A DNA stretch of 64,000 bases from Paracoccaceae bacterium (GCA_022448245.1 JAKVCO010000016.1:18324-82323), one strand, 5' to 3'; shown: positions 48,361-58,247, numbered from the stretch's first letter. Notes: a model not told the origin generated them from the letters alone. Translations and numbers: made by a program.

Positions 48361-48486
48361 ATGACTCTGAGCCAGGTCATCCTTGTGCTGATCTTGCTTG
48401 GGGTGTCGGGTCTGTCGATATTGCTTGTGATCGGGCGGCCGGGGCCCAAAGTCAGTAAGAAGCGCAAGCGGGACGACCGCGAGTGA
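48361..48486 (+). CDS. Tiny 41-residue membrane protein
   Basis: ATG at 48361, three bases after the preceding stop and just after GGGGTGAGGT, opens a hydrophobic stretch (LSQVILVLILLGVSGLSILL) followed by the basic tail GRPGPKVSKKRKRDDRE. It overlaps nothing and fahA begins 30 bases later. Likely a membrane micro-protein; function unknown. Confidence 0.55.
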   Translation: MTLSQVILVLILLGVSGLSILLVIGRPGPKVSKKRKRDDRE

Positions 48487-48515
48487 GTATTTTGGGAAAG
48501 ATGAAGGGGTGAGCC

Positions 48516-49763
48516 TTGGGACTGATGCGATCCTGGGTGCCTGGGGCGAACGAGCCGGGCTGTGACTTTCCGCTGAACAATCTGCCTTATGGAGTCTTTT
48601 CGCGCGCGGGCGAGGCGCCGCGTTGTGGGGTGGCGATAGGGGATTATGTTCTCGACCTCGCGGGGTTGGAGGCCGATGGGCATTTGAAGGTGGCAGATGC
48701 TCCGGTTTTTGATGCGCCTTACTGGAACGAGTTCATGGAGATGGGCGCGGAGGCTTGGGCGCTTCTTCGCAAGGAGCTGGTGGCATTGCTTCAGGAGGGT
48801 TCAGAGCATCGGGCGAGCGCCACGGAGTACATCATTCTTCTAAGCGAGGTCGTGCTGCATTTGCCGGTTCTCGTGAGCGAGTTCACCGATTTCTACGCCT
48901 CGCGCCATCACGCCACCAACGTGGGAACGATGTTTCGGGGGACTGAGAATGCGTTGCAGCCGAACTGGCTGCACATTCCTATCGGTTATAATGGACGGGC
49001 ATCCTCGGTTGTGGTTTCCGGCACGAACGTGCGGCGCCCCTGGGGCCAGTTGCGGGGTGAGGACGGGCCACAGTTTGGGCCATCAGCGCGGTTTGACTAC
49101 GAGCTTGAGCTCGGCGCTATTGTCGGCTCGCCAACCGAGGGACCGGTGACGGTGGCCGAGGCTGATGCGGCGATCTTTGGATATGTGCTCCTGAACGACT
49201 GGTCGGCGCGCGACATTCAGGCGTGGGAGTATCAGCCGCTGGGGCCGTTTCAGGCCAAGGCGACGGCCACGACGATTTCACCTTGGATCGTGACGGCGGA
49301 GGCTTTGGCGGGTTTCCGCAAATCCGTTCCCGAGCGCGAGGTGACGGTGTTGCCCTATCTTGAGGAGCCGCATGCCACCCTCATTGACATCGAACTCGAA
49401 GTTGATCTTGAGCGGGATGGTGTCACAGCGCTAACGCGAACGAACTACGCTGAGATGTATTGGTCTTCTGCTCAGCAGCTTGCCCACCATACGACGTCCG
49501 GCTGCGCGATGACGCCCGGTGATGTGCTCGGCTCCGGGACGGTTTCGGGACCCACGCGGGAGGCGCGGGGGTCGATGCTGGAACTCAGTTGGGGCGGCAA
49601 AGAACCGTTCGAGACCCATGCGGGCCCACGCAGTTTCATCGAGGATGGCGACACGATCGTCCTGCGGGGCCATGCGCAGGGCGATGGCTTCCGCATCGGC
49701 TTTGGAGAATGCCGCGGCACATTGCTGCCCGCGCTGGACGATCCTTACGTTCGCCCCAAGTAA
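48516..49763 (+). CDS. fahA: Fumarylacetoacetase
   Basis: A 415-residue (or 412) fumarylacetoacetate hydrolase. The N-terminal SH3-like domain is followed by FTDFYASRHHATNVGTMFRG, metal ligands in YELELGAIVG and VLLNDWSARDIQAWEYQPLG, and a late GCAMTPGDVLGSGTVSGP. It makes fumarate and acetoacetate from fumarylacetoacetate. Start is TTG 48516 (after AAGGGGTGAG) or ATG 48525. Maleylacetoacetate isomerase, usually beside it, is not in this window. Confidence 0.95.
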   Translation: MGLMRSWVPGANEPGCDFPLNNLPYGVFSRAGEAPRCGVAIGDYVLDLAGLEADGHLKVADAPVFDAPYWNEFMEMGAEAWALLRKELVALLQEGSEHRASATEYIILLSEVVLHLPVLVSEFTDFYASRHHATNVGTMFRGTENALQPNWLHIPIGYNGRASSVVVSGTNVRRPWGQLRGEDGPQFGPSARFDYELELGAIVGSPTEGPVTVAEADAAIFGYVLLNDWSARDIQAWEYQPLGPFQAKATATTISPWIVTAEALAGFRKSVPEREVTVLPYLEEPHATLIDIELEVDLERDGVTALTRTNYAEMYWSSAQQLAHHTTSGCAMTPGDVLGSGTVSGPTREARGSMLELSWGGKEPFETHAGPRSFIEDGDTIVLRGHAQGDGFRIGFGECRGTLLPALDDPYVRPK

Positions 49764-49769
49764 CGCCGC

Positions 49770-49991
49770 ATGGCGAACAAAAGAAAATTTGGCCCGACGC
49801 GTGGTGAATACATTTTCAGAGCCGGCGCGGGGGCGGGGATCCTGCTCCTCGTGGCCTATGCGCTCTTTGCCAAGGGCATGCCCACAGGGTTGATGACGTC
49901 GGAATCGATCCTCTTTGGCACGGCTTTCGCGCTCTTCCTCGTGGCGCACTCTGGCTGGAAGATCATCCGAAAAGACTACCGCGAGGTTTGA
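49770..49991 (+). CDS. Small membrane protein downstream of fahA
   Basis: A 73-residue protein with a charged start (MANKRKFGPTRGEYIFRAGA) and two hydrophobic stretches (AGAGILLLVAYALFA and LFGTAFALFLVAHS), ending KIIRKDYREV. It begins 6 bases after fahA and completes the operon. Function not known. Its last 29 bases overlap the convergent phosphatase gene. Confidence 0.7.
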   Translation: MANKRKFGPTRGEYIFRAGAGAGILLLVAYALFAKGMPTGLMTSESILFGTAFALFLVAHSGWKIIRKDYREV

Positions 49992-50703
49992 GCTTCTTGC
50001 GGCCTCGCGGGGTGAGGTTGAAGAAGGTCGTGCCTTCGATCGCGACAGGGACGAGGTCGCCGCCGTAGGCCGCGCCTGCGTCGAGGTTCACGTGGTTGCC
50101 TGCATGCTCATTGGCTTTGACGGGCGTGTGGCCGTGGACGATCAACTTGGGATGCGGGCGGGTGTAGTTCAGGAACGTCTGCCGGATCCAGACGAGGTCC
50201 TCCTCGGTCTGCTCGGCGAGGCTCACGCCCGGGCGGATGCCCGCGTGGCAGAAGAATACATCGCCACGGTCGGCCATGATCTCAAGGTTGCGCAGGAACT
50301 CCAGATGGGCAGCGGGGACCATCAGGCTCGCCCTTTCTTGCAGTTCGTTCAGGCGCACCCGGTCTTCGACCGCGACGCCATAAGAGGCGAGGGTCTCGAT
50401 CCCGCCCAAGCATTCGTGCAGCCAGTGGTAACCGACGAGAAGGTGAGGGTCATGGCGGGGCTCCGGCTCAAAGAACCATTCCATCATCCGATCATGGTTG
50501 CCTTTGAGACAGGTCCAGTTCTGACCTTCAGCGAGGCCGTCGATCAGGCGCTGGATGACGGCGCGGCTGTCTGGTCCGCGGTCGATGTAGTCGCCGATGA
50601 AAATCACTTCCGACCCCGCGCCGCCGTCGGCCTCGATCAGCTCGAGCGCGCGGTCGAGCTTGTCGGGGTGCCCGTGGATGTCACCAATGGCGTAAAGGGT
50701 CAT
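49963..50703 (-). CDS. Metallophosphoesterase, bacterial PP1-like phosphatase
   Basis: A 246-residue calcineurin-like phosphatase. Motifs: AIGDIHGHPDKL (GDIHG), FIGDYIDRGPDS (GDYIDRG), LKGNHDRMM (GNHD), FFCHAG and IVHGHTPV. This set matches PrpA/PrpB-type Ser/Thr protein phosphatases or diadenosine tetraphosphatase relatives; the exact substrate is not determinable. It follows serA on the minus strand with a 133-base gap that contains hairpins. Confidence 0.9.
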   Translation of the reverse strand: MTLYAIGDIHGHPDKLDRALELIEADGGAGSEVIFIGDYIDRGPDSRAVIQRLIDGLAEGQNWTCLKGNHDRMMEWFFEPEPRHDPHLLVGYHWLHECLGGIETLASYGVAVEDRVRLNELQERASLMVPAAHLEFLRNLEIMADRGDVFFCHAGIRPGVSLAEQTEEDLVWIRQTFLNYTRPHPKLIVHGHTPVKANEHAGNHVNLDAGAAYGGDLVPVAIEGTTFFNLTPRGRKKLKPRGSLFG

Positions 50704-50778
50704 GCGTCGCGCTCCACGATCAGCTGATCTTGGGGAAGGTGATTTCAGGCGGGGCGACGATGCGCAAGGGGGGAGGGG

Positions 50779-50822
50779 CCACCCTGCAGAGGGGTGGTCC
50801 GGCAGAGGCAGGCCGCCGGACC
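50779..50822 (-). terminator. Alternative hairpins after serA
   Basis: On the minus strand GGTCCGGC and GCCGGACC form an 8-bp stem (50822-50796), and CCACCC with GGGTGG form a 6-bp stem (50797-50779). They share two bases, so only one can form at a time. No T run follows. Possible serA terminator. Confidence 0.35.
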
Positions 50823-50836
50823 GAGGAATTCAATCG

Positions 50837-52429
50837 TCAGGCGACGTCGAATTCGAGGTTCTCGACCTGGGTGAACATGCCCGTGGCTTCGAGCGCCTTG
50901 ATGGCGTCGTTCGGTACGGGGTGGTCGATGTAGAGAAGCGCGATTGCCTCGCCGCCGGGCGTGTTCCGGCCAAGCGTAAAGTTCGCGATGTTCACGCCTG
51001 CCTTGCCCATGGTGTTCCCGAGGAGGCCAATGATGCCCGGCACGTCCTCGTTCGTGGTGTAGACCATGTGGCGGCCGATCTCGGCGTCGACGTTGATGCC
51101 TTTGATCTGGATGAAGCGCGGCTTTCCGTCGGAGAACACCGTGCCCGCGATGGAGCGTTCACGTTCCTCCGTCACCACCGTCACCTTGATGTAGGCATCA
51201 AACACGCCTGATTTACTCTGGTTCGTGGTGGAGATGTTGATCCCACGCTCAGCCGCGATCACCGGGGCGGAGACCATATTCACGTCCGGGTTCACGCGCT
51301 TCATAATGCCTGCGATGACGGCGCAGTTGAGCGCGGGCAGGTTCATGTTCGCGACGGCACCGTCATAGAGGATGTTGATGGCCTTGATCGGCTCGTCCGT
51401 CATCTGGCCGATGAAGGCACCCAGATGCCCGGCGAGCTTCACCCATGGGCCCATGACCTTGGCTTCTTCGGCGGTCATCGAAGGCATGTTCAGCGCGTTC
51501 TCGACCGCACCGTCGAGCAGGTAGTTCGACATCTGCTCGGCCACTTGCAGGGCCACGTTTTCCTGAGCCTCGGTCGTTGCGGCGCCGAGGTGGGGTGTGA
51601 CGACGACGTTGGATAGGTTGAAGAGGGGGCTGTCCGTTGCGGGCTCCACCGCGAAGACATCAAAAGCAGCGCCAGCGACGTGGCCGGATTTCAGCGCTTC
51701 TGCGAGGGCGTCTTCGTCGACGAGGCCACCGCGGGCACAGTTGATGATCCGCACGCCCTTCTTCATCTGAGCAATACGCTCAGCCGTGATCATGTTTGCG
51801 GTCTGCTCCGTCTTCGGGACGTGGAGGGTAATGAAATCAGCGCGGGGGAAGAGGTCTTCCAGCTCTACCTTCTCGACGCCCATCTTGGCGGCCTTCTCCT
51901 CCGACAGGAACGGATCATAGGCGATGACCTTCATCTTCAGACCCTTCGCGCGATCACAGACGATCCCGCCGATGTTGCCTGCACCGATGACGCCCAGTGT
52001 CTTGCCAGTGAGCTCCACCCCCATGAACTTCGACTTCTCCCACTTACCGGCGTGGGTGGAGGCGGAGGCCTCCGGGATCTGACGCGCAACGGCGAACATC
52101 ATGGCGATGGCGTGCTCGGCCGTTGTCGTCATGTTCCCGAAGGGCGTGTTCATGACGATGATGCCTTTCTTGGAGGCAGCTTCCTTGTCGATGTTGTCGG
52201 TGCCGATCCCGGCGCGGCCGATGACCTTGAGGTTCTCAGCAGCGGCGATGATCTTCTCGGTCGCCTTGGTAGCCGAGCGAATTGCCAGGCCATCATATTG
52301 GTCGATCACGGATAGGAGCTTTTCTTTATCCTTCCCGAGGTTGGGTTCAAAATCCACATCAATTCCACGGTCGCGGAAAATCTGAACGGCGGTTTCCGAG
52401 AGTTTGTCGGAGACGAGTACTTTGGGCAT
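50837..52429 (-). CDS. serA: D-3-phosphoglycerate dehydrogenase
   Basis: A 530-residue long-form SerA, the first enzyme of serine synthesis. NAD motif VIGAGNIGGIV, catalytic Arg in INCARGGLVDED and His in TPHLGAATTEAQ, an intervening ASB domain (about 320-440) and a C-terminal ACT domain (TNEDVPGIIGLLGNTMGKAG) for serine feedback. ATG 52429 gives the standard MPKVLVSDKLSETAV start; upstream codons in frame are not conserved. It lies 23 bases after serC. Confidence 0.97.
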   Translation of the reverse strand: MPKVLVSDKLSETAVQIFRDRGIDVDFEPNLGKDKEKLLSVIDQYDGLAIRSATKATEKIIAAAENLKVIGRAGIGTDNIDKEAASKKGIIVMNTPFGNMTTTAEHAIAMMFAVARQIPEASASTHAGKWEKSKFMGVELTGKTLGVIGAGNIGGIVCDRAKGLKMKVIAYDPFLSEEKAAKMGVEKVELEDLFPRADFITLHVPKTEQTANMITAERIAQMKKGVRIINCARGGLVDEDALAEALKSGHVAGAAFDVFAVEPATDSPLFNLSNVVVTPHLGAATTEAQENVALQVAEQMSNYLLDGAVENALNMPSMTAEEAKVMGPWVKLAGHLGAFIGQMTDEPIKAINILYDGAVANMNLPALNCAVIAGIMKRVNPDVNMVSAPVIAAERGINISTTNQSKSGVFDAYIKVTVVTEERERSIAGTVFSDGKPRFIQIKGINVDAEIGRHMVYTTNEDVPGIIGLLGNTMGKAGVNIANFTLGRNTPGGEAIALLYIDHPVPNDAIKALEATGMFTQVENLEFDVA

Positions 52430-52452
52430 TTTAGGTGTCCTGAAAAAGGCAG

Positions 52453-53604
52453 TTACGCGGCTTCGGTGAGCGCGTTGATTTCGGCGTGAAATGCGTAGTC
52501 GATCCAAGGGAGGAGGGCCTCGATATCGGAGGTCTCCACCGTGGAGCCGCACCAGATGCGCAGACCAGCTGGCGCATCACGGTAGGCGCCGATGTCGAGG
52601 GCGACGCCGTGGGTCTCCAGCCGCTTGGCCACGGCTTTGGCGAAGGCCGCGCCGTCTTGGATGCGGTCGTCGGTGAACTTCAGACACACGCTCGTGGTCG
52701 AGCGCGTGGCTGGGTCCGTGGCCAGGTTCGCGATCCAATCGTTCTGGTCGCAGAAGTCCCACACCGCTTGCGCGCTGGCCGCAGCGCGGTCGATGAGGCC
52801 TTTGAGGCCGCCCACGCTTTCGGCCCAATCGAGGCAGTGGAGGTAATCTTCGACGCAGAGCATCGAGGGCGTGTTGATCGTGGCGCCCGTGAAGATGCCG
52901 TCGATGAGCTTACCACCTTTGGTGAGGCGGAAGATCTTCGGAAGCGGCCATGCGGGTGTGTAGCTTTCGAGCCGCTCAACAGCGCGGGGGCTCAGGATCA
53001 GCATGCCGTGCGCCGCTTCGCCGCCGAGCACTTTTTGCCAGCTGAACGTCGTCACATCGAGCTTGTCCCAAGGCATGTCCATCGCGAAGGCGGCAGATGT
53101 CGCATCGCACAGCGTGAGCCCCGTGCGGTCGGCAGGGATCGGATCGCCTGCCACGCGCACGCCAGAGGTCGTGCCGTTCCAGGTGAAGCAAACGTCATGG
53201 TCGTAGTTCAGCGCGGCCATATCGACGATCTCGCCATACTCAGCCGTGTGCACGGTGGCGTCGATCTTGAGCTGTTTGACCGCGTCGGTCACCCAGCCTG
53301 CGCCAAAGCTTTCCCAGGCGACCATCTCGACCGGGCGTTCGCCCAGGAGGTTCCACATCGCCATCTCGTAGGCGCCGGTGTCAGATGCGGGCACGATCCC
53401 GATCTTGTAGTCCGCCGGTACGCCGAGGATATCGCGGGTCCGCTCGATGGCGGATTTTAGTTTGTCTTTGCCCACGGCTGCGCGGTGCGAGCGGCCCAGA
53501 GGCGCGTCGGCAAGCTTATCGGCTGCGAAGGTAGGCGGTTTGGCACAGGGGCCAGACGAAAAACGCGGGTTTGCCGGCCGCGTGGCCGGTGCTTGGTGAG
53601 CCAT
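52453..53604 (-). CDS. serC: Phosphoserine aminotransferase
   Basis: A 383-residue PLP enzyme of the form common in alphaproteobacteria. It has [12 protein letters not shown] at the start, [25 protein letters not shown] with the cofactor Asp, and the Schiff-base Lys in [15 protein letters not shown]. It makes phosphoserine from 3-phosphohydroxypyruvate and glutamate. ATG 53604 fits; the upstream frame runs through the leader RNA and is not protein. It forms an operon with serA. Confidence 0.96.
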   Translation of the reverse strand: MAHQAPATRPANPRFSSGPCAKPPTFAADKLADAPLGRSHRAAVGKDKLKSAIERTRDILGVPADYKIGIVPASDTGAYEMAMWNLLGERPVEMVAWESFGAGWVTDAVKQLKIDATVHTAEYGEIVDMAALNYDHDVCFTWNGTTSGVRVAGDPIPADRTGLTLCDATSAAFAMDMPWDKLDVTTFSWQKVLGGEAAHGMLILSPRAVERLESYTPAWPLPKIFRLTKGGKLIDGIFTGATINTPSMLCVEDYLHCLDWAESVGGLKGLIDRAAASAQAVWDFCDQNDWIANLATDPATRSTTSVCLKFTDDRIQDGAAFAKAVAKRLETHGVALDIGAYRDAPAGLRIWCGSTVETSDIEALLPWIDYAFHAEINALTEAA

Positions 53605-53690
53605 CGGTGTTACCCTTACAGATATGCGCCTCTCGTTGGGGAGAGGTGTCCCACCTGTGCGTCTACGGTGCGCGGGTCCCGCCAGCAACA
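53605..53690 (-). ncRNA. serC-type leader RNA
   Basis: The leader contains, on the minus strand, GCGGG/CCCGC close to its 5' end, CACAGGTGGGACACCTCTCC, then CCTCTC and GAGAGG (53646-53629) closing a loop, GCGCATATC, and GGGTAACACC directly before the ATG. This matches my memory of the serC motif, an RNA found upstream of serC in alphaproteobacteria. Its ligand is not settled; it is thought to regulate the operon. A covariance-model search would settle the call. Confidence 0.65.
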
Positions 53691-53781
53691 GCCAAAACAT
53701 TCATCATCGTCATGAAGCCCGTTCGTATCGGAAACCCGGTTTCCACTTGGCGTTCCCGGCAGGCGGAGCTAGGCCAGCGGC

Positions 53782-54624
53782 ATGATAGTATCGATGATCG
53801 CAAAGCCCGGTGGGCTCACCGCAGCCCATGTCGCCCGTGTTGACGGCCCTGTGCGCTGGCTCTCCGACGGGGAAGCCGCTGAAATCGAAGGCACTTTGCC
53901 CGACGGTCTGCGGGAGGAGCTCGACGCCCAAGGTGTCGATGTGAATGTCCTGCCCGAAGGCGCGCGCCGAAAGAAGCTGCTGATCGCGGACATGGATTCC
54001 ACCATGATCCAGCAAGAATGCATCGATGAAATGGCTGCTCACGCGGGCATCGGAGAGAAAGTCGCCGCCATCACCGCGCTCGCCATGGATGGCAAGCTGG
54101 GGTTCGAGGAGGCGATGTCCGAACGTGTGGGGCTGGTCAAAGGTCTACCGCTAGCAGCCTTGCAGGAGGTCTATGACGACCGCATCACGTTGATGCCCGG
54201 CGGGCCGGTGTTGCTGGCGACGATGCGGGCCAATGGTTCCTTCGCGGCTTTGGTTTCGGGCGGTTTTACCTTCTTCACCGAACGCGTCGCGTCGCGTCTG
54301 GGGTTCAATGAGAACCGCGCGAACGTGCTACTAGAGGACGGCGATGTGTTGAGCGGTGACGTCCAGCGCCCGATCCTTGGCCGCGAGTCGAAGGTTCAGG
54401 CCCTTGAAGAACTCACCGCGCAGCTCGGCATTGGCGAGGATGATGCGCTGGCCGTGGGCGATGGGGCGAACGATCTCGGGATGCTCGGCCGTGCAGGGCT
54501 CGGCGTGGCGATCCACGCAAAACCCTCTGTTCAGGCGCAGTGCGCTGTGAGGATCAACCACGGTGAACTCACTGCACTCCTCTTCCTGCAAGGCTATGCC
54601 CGCTCGGAATTCGTGGAGGCCTAA
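53782..54624 (+). CDS. serB: Phosphoserine phosphatase
   Basis: A 280-residue HAD phosphatase with the nucleophile motif IADMDSTMIQQE, VSGGFTFFTERVA, and the late AVGDGANDLGMLG. It removes phosphate from phosphoserine, the last step of serine synthesis. It diverges from serC-serA, so all three steps are encoded together. Start is ATG 53782 (or 53794). Its end overlaps the transglycosylase gene by 4 bases. Confidence 0.95.
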   Translation: MIVSMIAKPGGLTAAHVARVDGPVRWLSDGEAAEIEGTLPDGLREELDAQGVDVNVLPEGARRKKLLIADMDSTMIQQECIDEMAAHAGIGEKVAAITALAMDGKLGFEEAMSERVGLVKGLPLAALQEVYDDRITLMPGGPVLLATMRANGSFAALVSGGFTFFTERVASRLGFNENRANVLLEDGDVLSGDVQRPILGRESKVQALEELTAQLGIGEDDALAVGDGANDLGMLGRAGLGVAIHAKPSVQAQCAVRINHGELTALLFLQGYARSEFVEA

Positions 54625-55859
54625 CGCTTCAGGTCGGCCAGCAGGTCGAGCGAGGCGAAGCCATCCACCTTCAGCCCGCGCGCCCGTTGATATTGCCGGA
54701 TCGCGTTGGTGGTGTTGGGCCCGATGAGGCCGTCAGCACCTTGGGTGGAGAACCCCGCCGCCGTGAGCCTTTCTTGAAGCTCCTGAATCTCCGCGCGCTT
54801 GAGTGGCCTGCTGCCGACGGGCCATGACCCTTGGACCGGACGTGCCCCACCCACGCGGAGCGCGAGGTTCCCGACGGCCAGAACATAGGCGTCGGCCGCG
54901 TTGTAGCGTTCCACCACCCGGAAGTTGTTGAAGGTCAGGAACGCAGGGCCATTCGTGCCCGCTGGTAGGAAAAGCGAAGCCTGACCATAATTCGGCACTG
55001 GCTTTCCATCGAATCCGGTGACCCCCCGAGCCGCCCATTGCGAGGGCGACAGTACGAAAGACCGCCGCGCCAGAGAGATATCCGCCCCTTTTGACAGCCG
55101 CACCTCAACCGCCACCGGCTGACCCTTTCGCCAGCCAAAGCGTTTTAGATAGGCCGCTGTGCTCGCCAGTGCATCGGTCGGGTCATTGGCCCAGATGTCC
55201 CGCCGCCCGTCACCGTCGAAATCGACAGCATAGGCGCGGTAGCTCGAGGGGATGAACTGTGTGTGCCCCATGGCGCCCGCCCAGCTGCCCTTGAGGTTCC
55301 GGGCGGTCGTGTCGCCTCGGATCAGGATGTTGATCGTCTCATCAAGCTGGGAACGAAAGAACCGCCCGCGCCGTCCATCGAATGCGAGTGTCGCGGTGGC
55401 CTCGACGACAGAGATATCCCCCCGCGTCTCGCCATAGCGCGTCTCTGCGCCCCAGACGGCCACGACCACCTCTTTATCGACACCGTAGCGTTCCTCGATG
55501 GCGTCCAAGCTGCGCCGATGCCGCCTCAGCGCCACGCGCCCGTTGCGCACCTGCTCGTCCGAGACAATGCGGCCAAGGTAGTCCCAAATGGGCAGCGAGA
55601 ACTCCGCCTGATTGCGGTCTTTCTCGATTACCTCTTCATTGTAGCGCACGCCCCGGAACGCCTGGTCCAGCACGCGCTGCGGCACGCCCCGCGCGACGGC
55701 CTGACGTTTGTAGGATGCGACCCAGTTCTGAAAGGCCTCTTCTTTGGCGCTGCTCACGCGGATCTCCGTCTTGGGCGGATTGGGGGATGGGCTCAACGTC
55801 GCCGCACCGACCAAGGTCGCCAAGGAGAAAAACATCAAAAGAGCAATAATCGAGCGCAT
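54621..55859 (-). CDS. Lytic murein transglycosylase with peptidoglycan-binding domain
   Basis: A 412-residue secreted protein: signal peptide (MRSIIALLMFFSLATLVGAA), an MltB-like GH103 domain with the catalytic Glu in VAVWGAETRYGETRG and SWAGAMGHTQFIPSSY, and a C-terminal PG_binding_1 domain (LQERLTAAGFSTQGADGLIG, NTTNAIRQYQRARGL). It cuts glycan strands to form 1,6-anhydro ends. It differs from E. coli MltB by lacking a lipobox and adding the binding domain. Confidence 0.93.
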   Translation of the reverse strand: MRSIIALLMFFSLATLVGAATLSPSPNPPKTEIRVSSAKEEAFQNWVASYKRQAVARGVPQRVLDQAFRGVRYNEEVIEKDRNQAEFSLPIWDYLGRIVSDEQVRNGRVALRRHRRSLDAIEERYGVDKEVVVAVWGAETRYGETRGDISVVEATATLAFDGRRGRFFRSQLDETINILIRGDTTARNLKGSWAGAMGHTQFIPSSYRAYAVDFDGDGRRDIWANDPTDALASTAAYLKRFGWRKGQPVAVEVRLSKGADISLARRSFVLSPSQWAARGVTGFDGKPVPNYGQASLFLPAGTNGPAFLTFNNFRVVERYNAADAYVLAVGNLALRVGGARPVQGSWPVGSRPLKRAEIQELQERLTAAGFSTQGADGLIGPNTTNAIRQYQRARGLKVDGFASLDLLADLKR

Positions 55860-55946
55860 GGCGTTACATCTGAGACACCTAATGCATAGCAGCTTAGAGG
55901 GGGCAGACGCCTCTGTCAGCGCAAGAAGACTGCGCCAATGAGCATC

Positions 55947-58181
55947 CTACCGCCGACGGCGTGTCACCTTGCGCAATTTCGAGCCCTTTTTCTTGCTCGC
56001 GTGCATCTTGCGCTTGGGTGGCTTGCCCGGGCGCGCACTTCCGCGCGGCACGGTCGCCCCCTCCAGCTCCAACATCTCGAGGATCAGCCCGCCGGTGATA
56101 GGCGTGGCTTCCGTCAGGCGCACCGTCGCGCGTTGGCCGAGCCCGATCACCCGGCCTGTGTCGGCACCCGTCAGCGTGTGATCATCAGCGTCGTAGTGGA
56201 AGTATTCATCACCGAGCTCGCGAATGGGCACCATGCCGTCCGCACCGGTTTCATCGAGCTTCACGAAAACACCGAACTTGGCGATACCCGAAACGCGGCC
56301 CGTCAGCTCATCGCCCACCCGTTCGCTAAGATAGGCTGCGAGGTAGCGATCCGATGTATCGCGTTCAGCGAGCATCGATCGCCGCTCCGTCTCGGAGATA
56401 TGCTCGGCTGTGGCATCGAGTCGCTCAATCTCTTCCGGGCTGAGTCCATCGTCACCCCACCCATGGGCCGTGATCAGCGCGCGGTGCACGATCAGATCCG
56501 AGTACCGCCGGATCGGCGAAGTGAAATGCGCGTAATGGCTAAGCGCCAGGCCAAAGTGTCCGAAGTTCTGGGGGGAATAATAGGCCTGCGTCATGCTCCG
56601 CAGCGTGGAGATATTGATGAGCTCTGCGAACTCCGTCCCCTGCGCCTGACCCAGCAGCCGGTTCAGCTGCGCTGTCTTCAGCACCTGCCCCTTAGCGAGC
56701 GTCAGCCCGATCGACCCAGCCGTTTCCCGCAGCGCGTCGAGCTTCTCCGGCGATGGCTCCTCATGGACACGGAACAGGAGCGGCGCCCGCTTCTCGGACA
56801 AGGTCTTCGCGGCGGCCACATTGGCCAGCACCATGAATTCCTCGATCAGTCGATGGGCGTCGAGCCGGTCTTTGAAGGCAACGGAGGTCACGATGCCTTT
56901 CGAGCTCAGGATGATCTGGCGTTCTGGCAGGTCGAGGTCGAGCGGCTGCCTTGCCTGCCGCGCCGTTGTGAGCGCAGTATATGCTTCATAGAGCGGCTTC
57001 AGCACGTCTTCTACAAACGGTTCCGTCCGCTCGTTCGGTGAGCCATCAATCGCCGCCTGCACCTCTTCATAATGCAGCGAAGCGGGCGAGCGCATGAGCC
57101 CCCGCACAAAGCGATGGGACAGCAGCGTGCCCTGCGCATCGATCTGCATCTCAACAGCCAGACAGGCGCGCTCTACACCCTCATGAAGGGAACACAGATC
57201 GCCCGAGAGCACATCCGGCAACATCGGCACAACGCGATTTGGGAAATAGGTGGAATTGCCCCGCTTGCGTGCTTCGCGGTCGAGCTCTGACCCCGGGCGC
57301 ACGTAATGCGCCACATCAGCAATAGCGACCCACGCTGTGAACCCGTGATCGGCCCGCAAGACGCAGACAGCATCATCGTGATCGCGCGCATCGGCGGGAT
57401 CAATGGTGACCAACGGCAGATCGCGCAGGTCCTCGCGCTCACCCAGCTCAACTGGTTGAGCTGCATCCGCTTCGGCCACAACCTCATCCGGAAACGCATC
57501 CGGTATGCCGTGGTGATGAATGGCGATGAGGCTCACCGCTTTAGGCGCTGAAGGATCCCCCAGGCGGTCAACAATCCGCGCCTTCGGCAAACCCATACGC
57601 CCCCGCGGTCCAGCTTGCTCCGCTTCAACCAGCTCACCTTCTTTGGCGCCACCCGTCGCGCCCGCAGGCACCAGCCACTCGCGGTCGCTCTTCTTGTCGA
57701 CAGGCACGATCCGCCCGCCTTCAGAGCCGCATCGAAACACGCCCAAGATACGCTTTGGATTGGTGCCGATCTTGCGGATCAGGCGGCCTTCATAGTGGTA
57801 GTCTTCGCCCTTCACCTCGCTCAAACGTGCAAGCACACGATCGCCCGCGCCAAGCGCCCCATCAGCAGCACGCAGAACCATCAGAATACGGGGCTCAGGG
57901 CCCTCGCCCTTCCACTCCATCGGGCGCGCAAAGACGTCGCCATCGGCATCGGCACCCGCCACCGTCAGTACACTCACCGGTGGCAGCTGCTCCGGGTCAC
58001 GGTAAGACTTCTTCGTCTTCTCCAGGTGCCCTTCGCCTTCAAGCTCCTTCAGAATGCGCTTAAGATCGATCCGCGTAGCGCCTTTGATACCAAAGGCTTT
58101 GGCGATATCGCGTTTGGACGTCTTCGTGGGGTTCTCGGAAATCCACTCAAGGATCTCTTCGCGGCTTGGCATGCGGCTCAT
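55947..58181 (-). CDS. rnr: Ribonuclease R
   Basis: About 744 residues: an N-terminal winged helix (MPSREEILEWISENPTKTSK, DIAKAFGIKGA), cold-shock domains, the RNB catalytic domain with metal-binding DPADARDHDDAV and FTSPIRRYSDLIVHR, an S1 domain (GRVSGIAKFGVFVKLDETGA), and a lysine-rich tail. It degrades structured RNA 3' to 5'. Start may be ATG 58181 or 58172. The next genes on the strand lie upstream across a hairpin. Confidence 0.96.
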   Translation of the reverse strand: MSRMPSREEILEWISENPTKTSKRDIAKAFGIKGATRIDLKRILKELEGEGHLEKTKKSYRDPEQLPPVSVLTVAGADADGDVFARPMEWKGEGPEPRILMVLRAADGALGAGDRVLARLSEVKGEDYHYEGRLIRKIGTNPKRILGVFRCGSEGGRIVPVDKKSDREWLVPAGATGGAKEGELVEAEQAGPRGRMGLPKARIVDRLGDPSAPKAVSLIAIHHHGIPDAFPDEVVAEADAAQPVELGEREDLRDLPLVTIDPADARDHDDAVCVLRADHGFTAWVAIADVAHYVRPGSELDREARKRGNSTYFPNRVVPMLPDVLSGDLCSLHEGVERACLAVEMQIDAQGTLLSHRFVRGLMRSPASLHYEEVQAAIDGSPNERTEPFVEDVLKPLYEAYTALTTARQARQPLDLDLPERQIILSSKGIVTSVAFKDRLDAHRLIEEFMVLANVAAAKTLSEKRAPLLFRVHEEPSPEKLDALRETAGSIGLTLAKGQVLKTAQLNRLLGQAQGTEFAELINISTLRSMTQAYYSPQNFGHFGLALSHYAHFTSPIRRYSDLIVHRALITAHGWGDDGLSPEEIERLDATAEHISETERRSMLAERDTSDRYLAAYLSERVGDELTGRVSGIAKFGVFVKLDETGADGMVPIRELGDEYFHYDADDHTLTGADTGRVIGLGQRATVRLTEATPITGGLILEMLELEGATVPRGSARPGKPPKRKMHASKKKGSKLRKVTRRRR

Positions 58182-58247
58182 ACTCGGCACCTACCATGCG
58201 CCTAGAAAACAGCAAACCCGTCTTCTCTGTGCCTTGTAATTCGGGGT

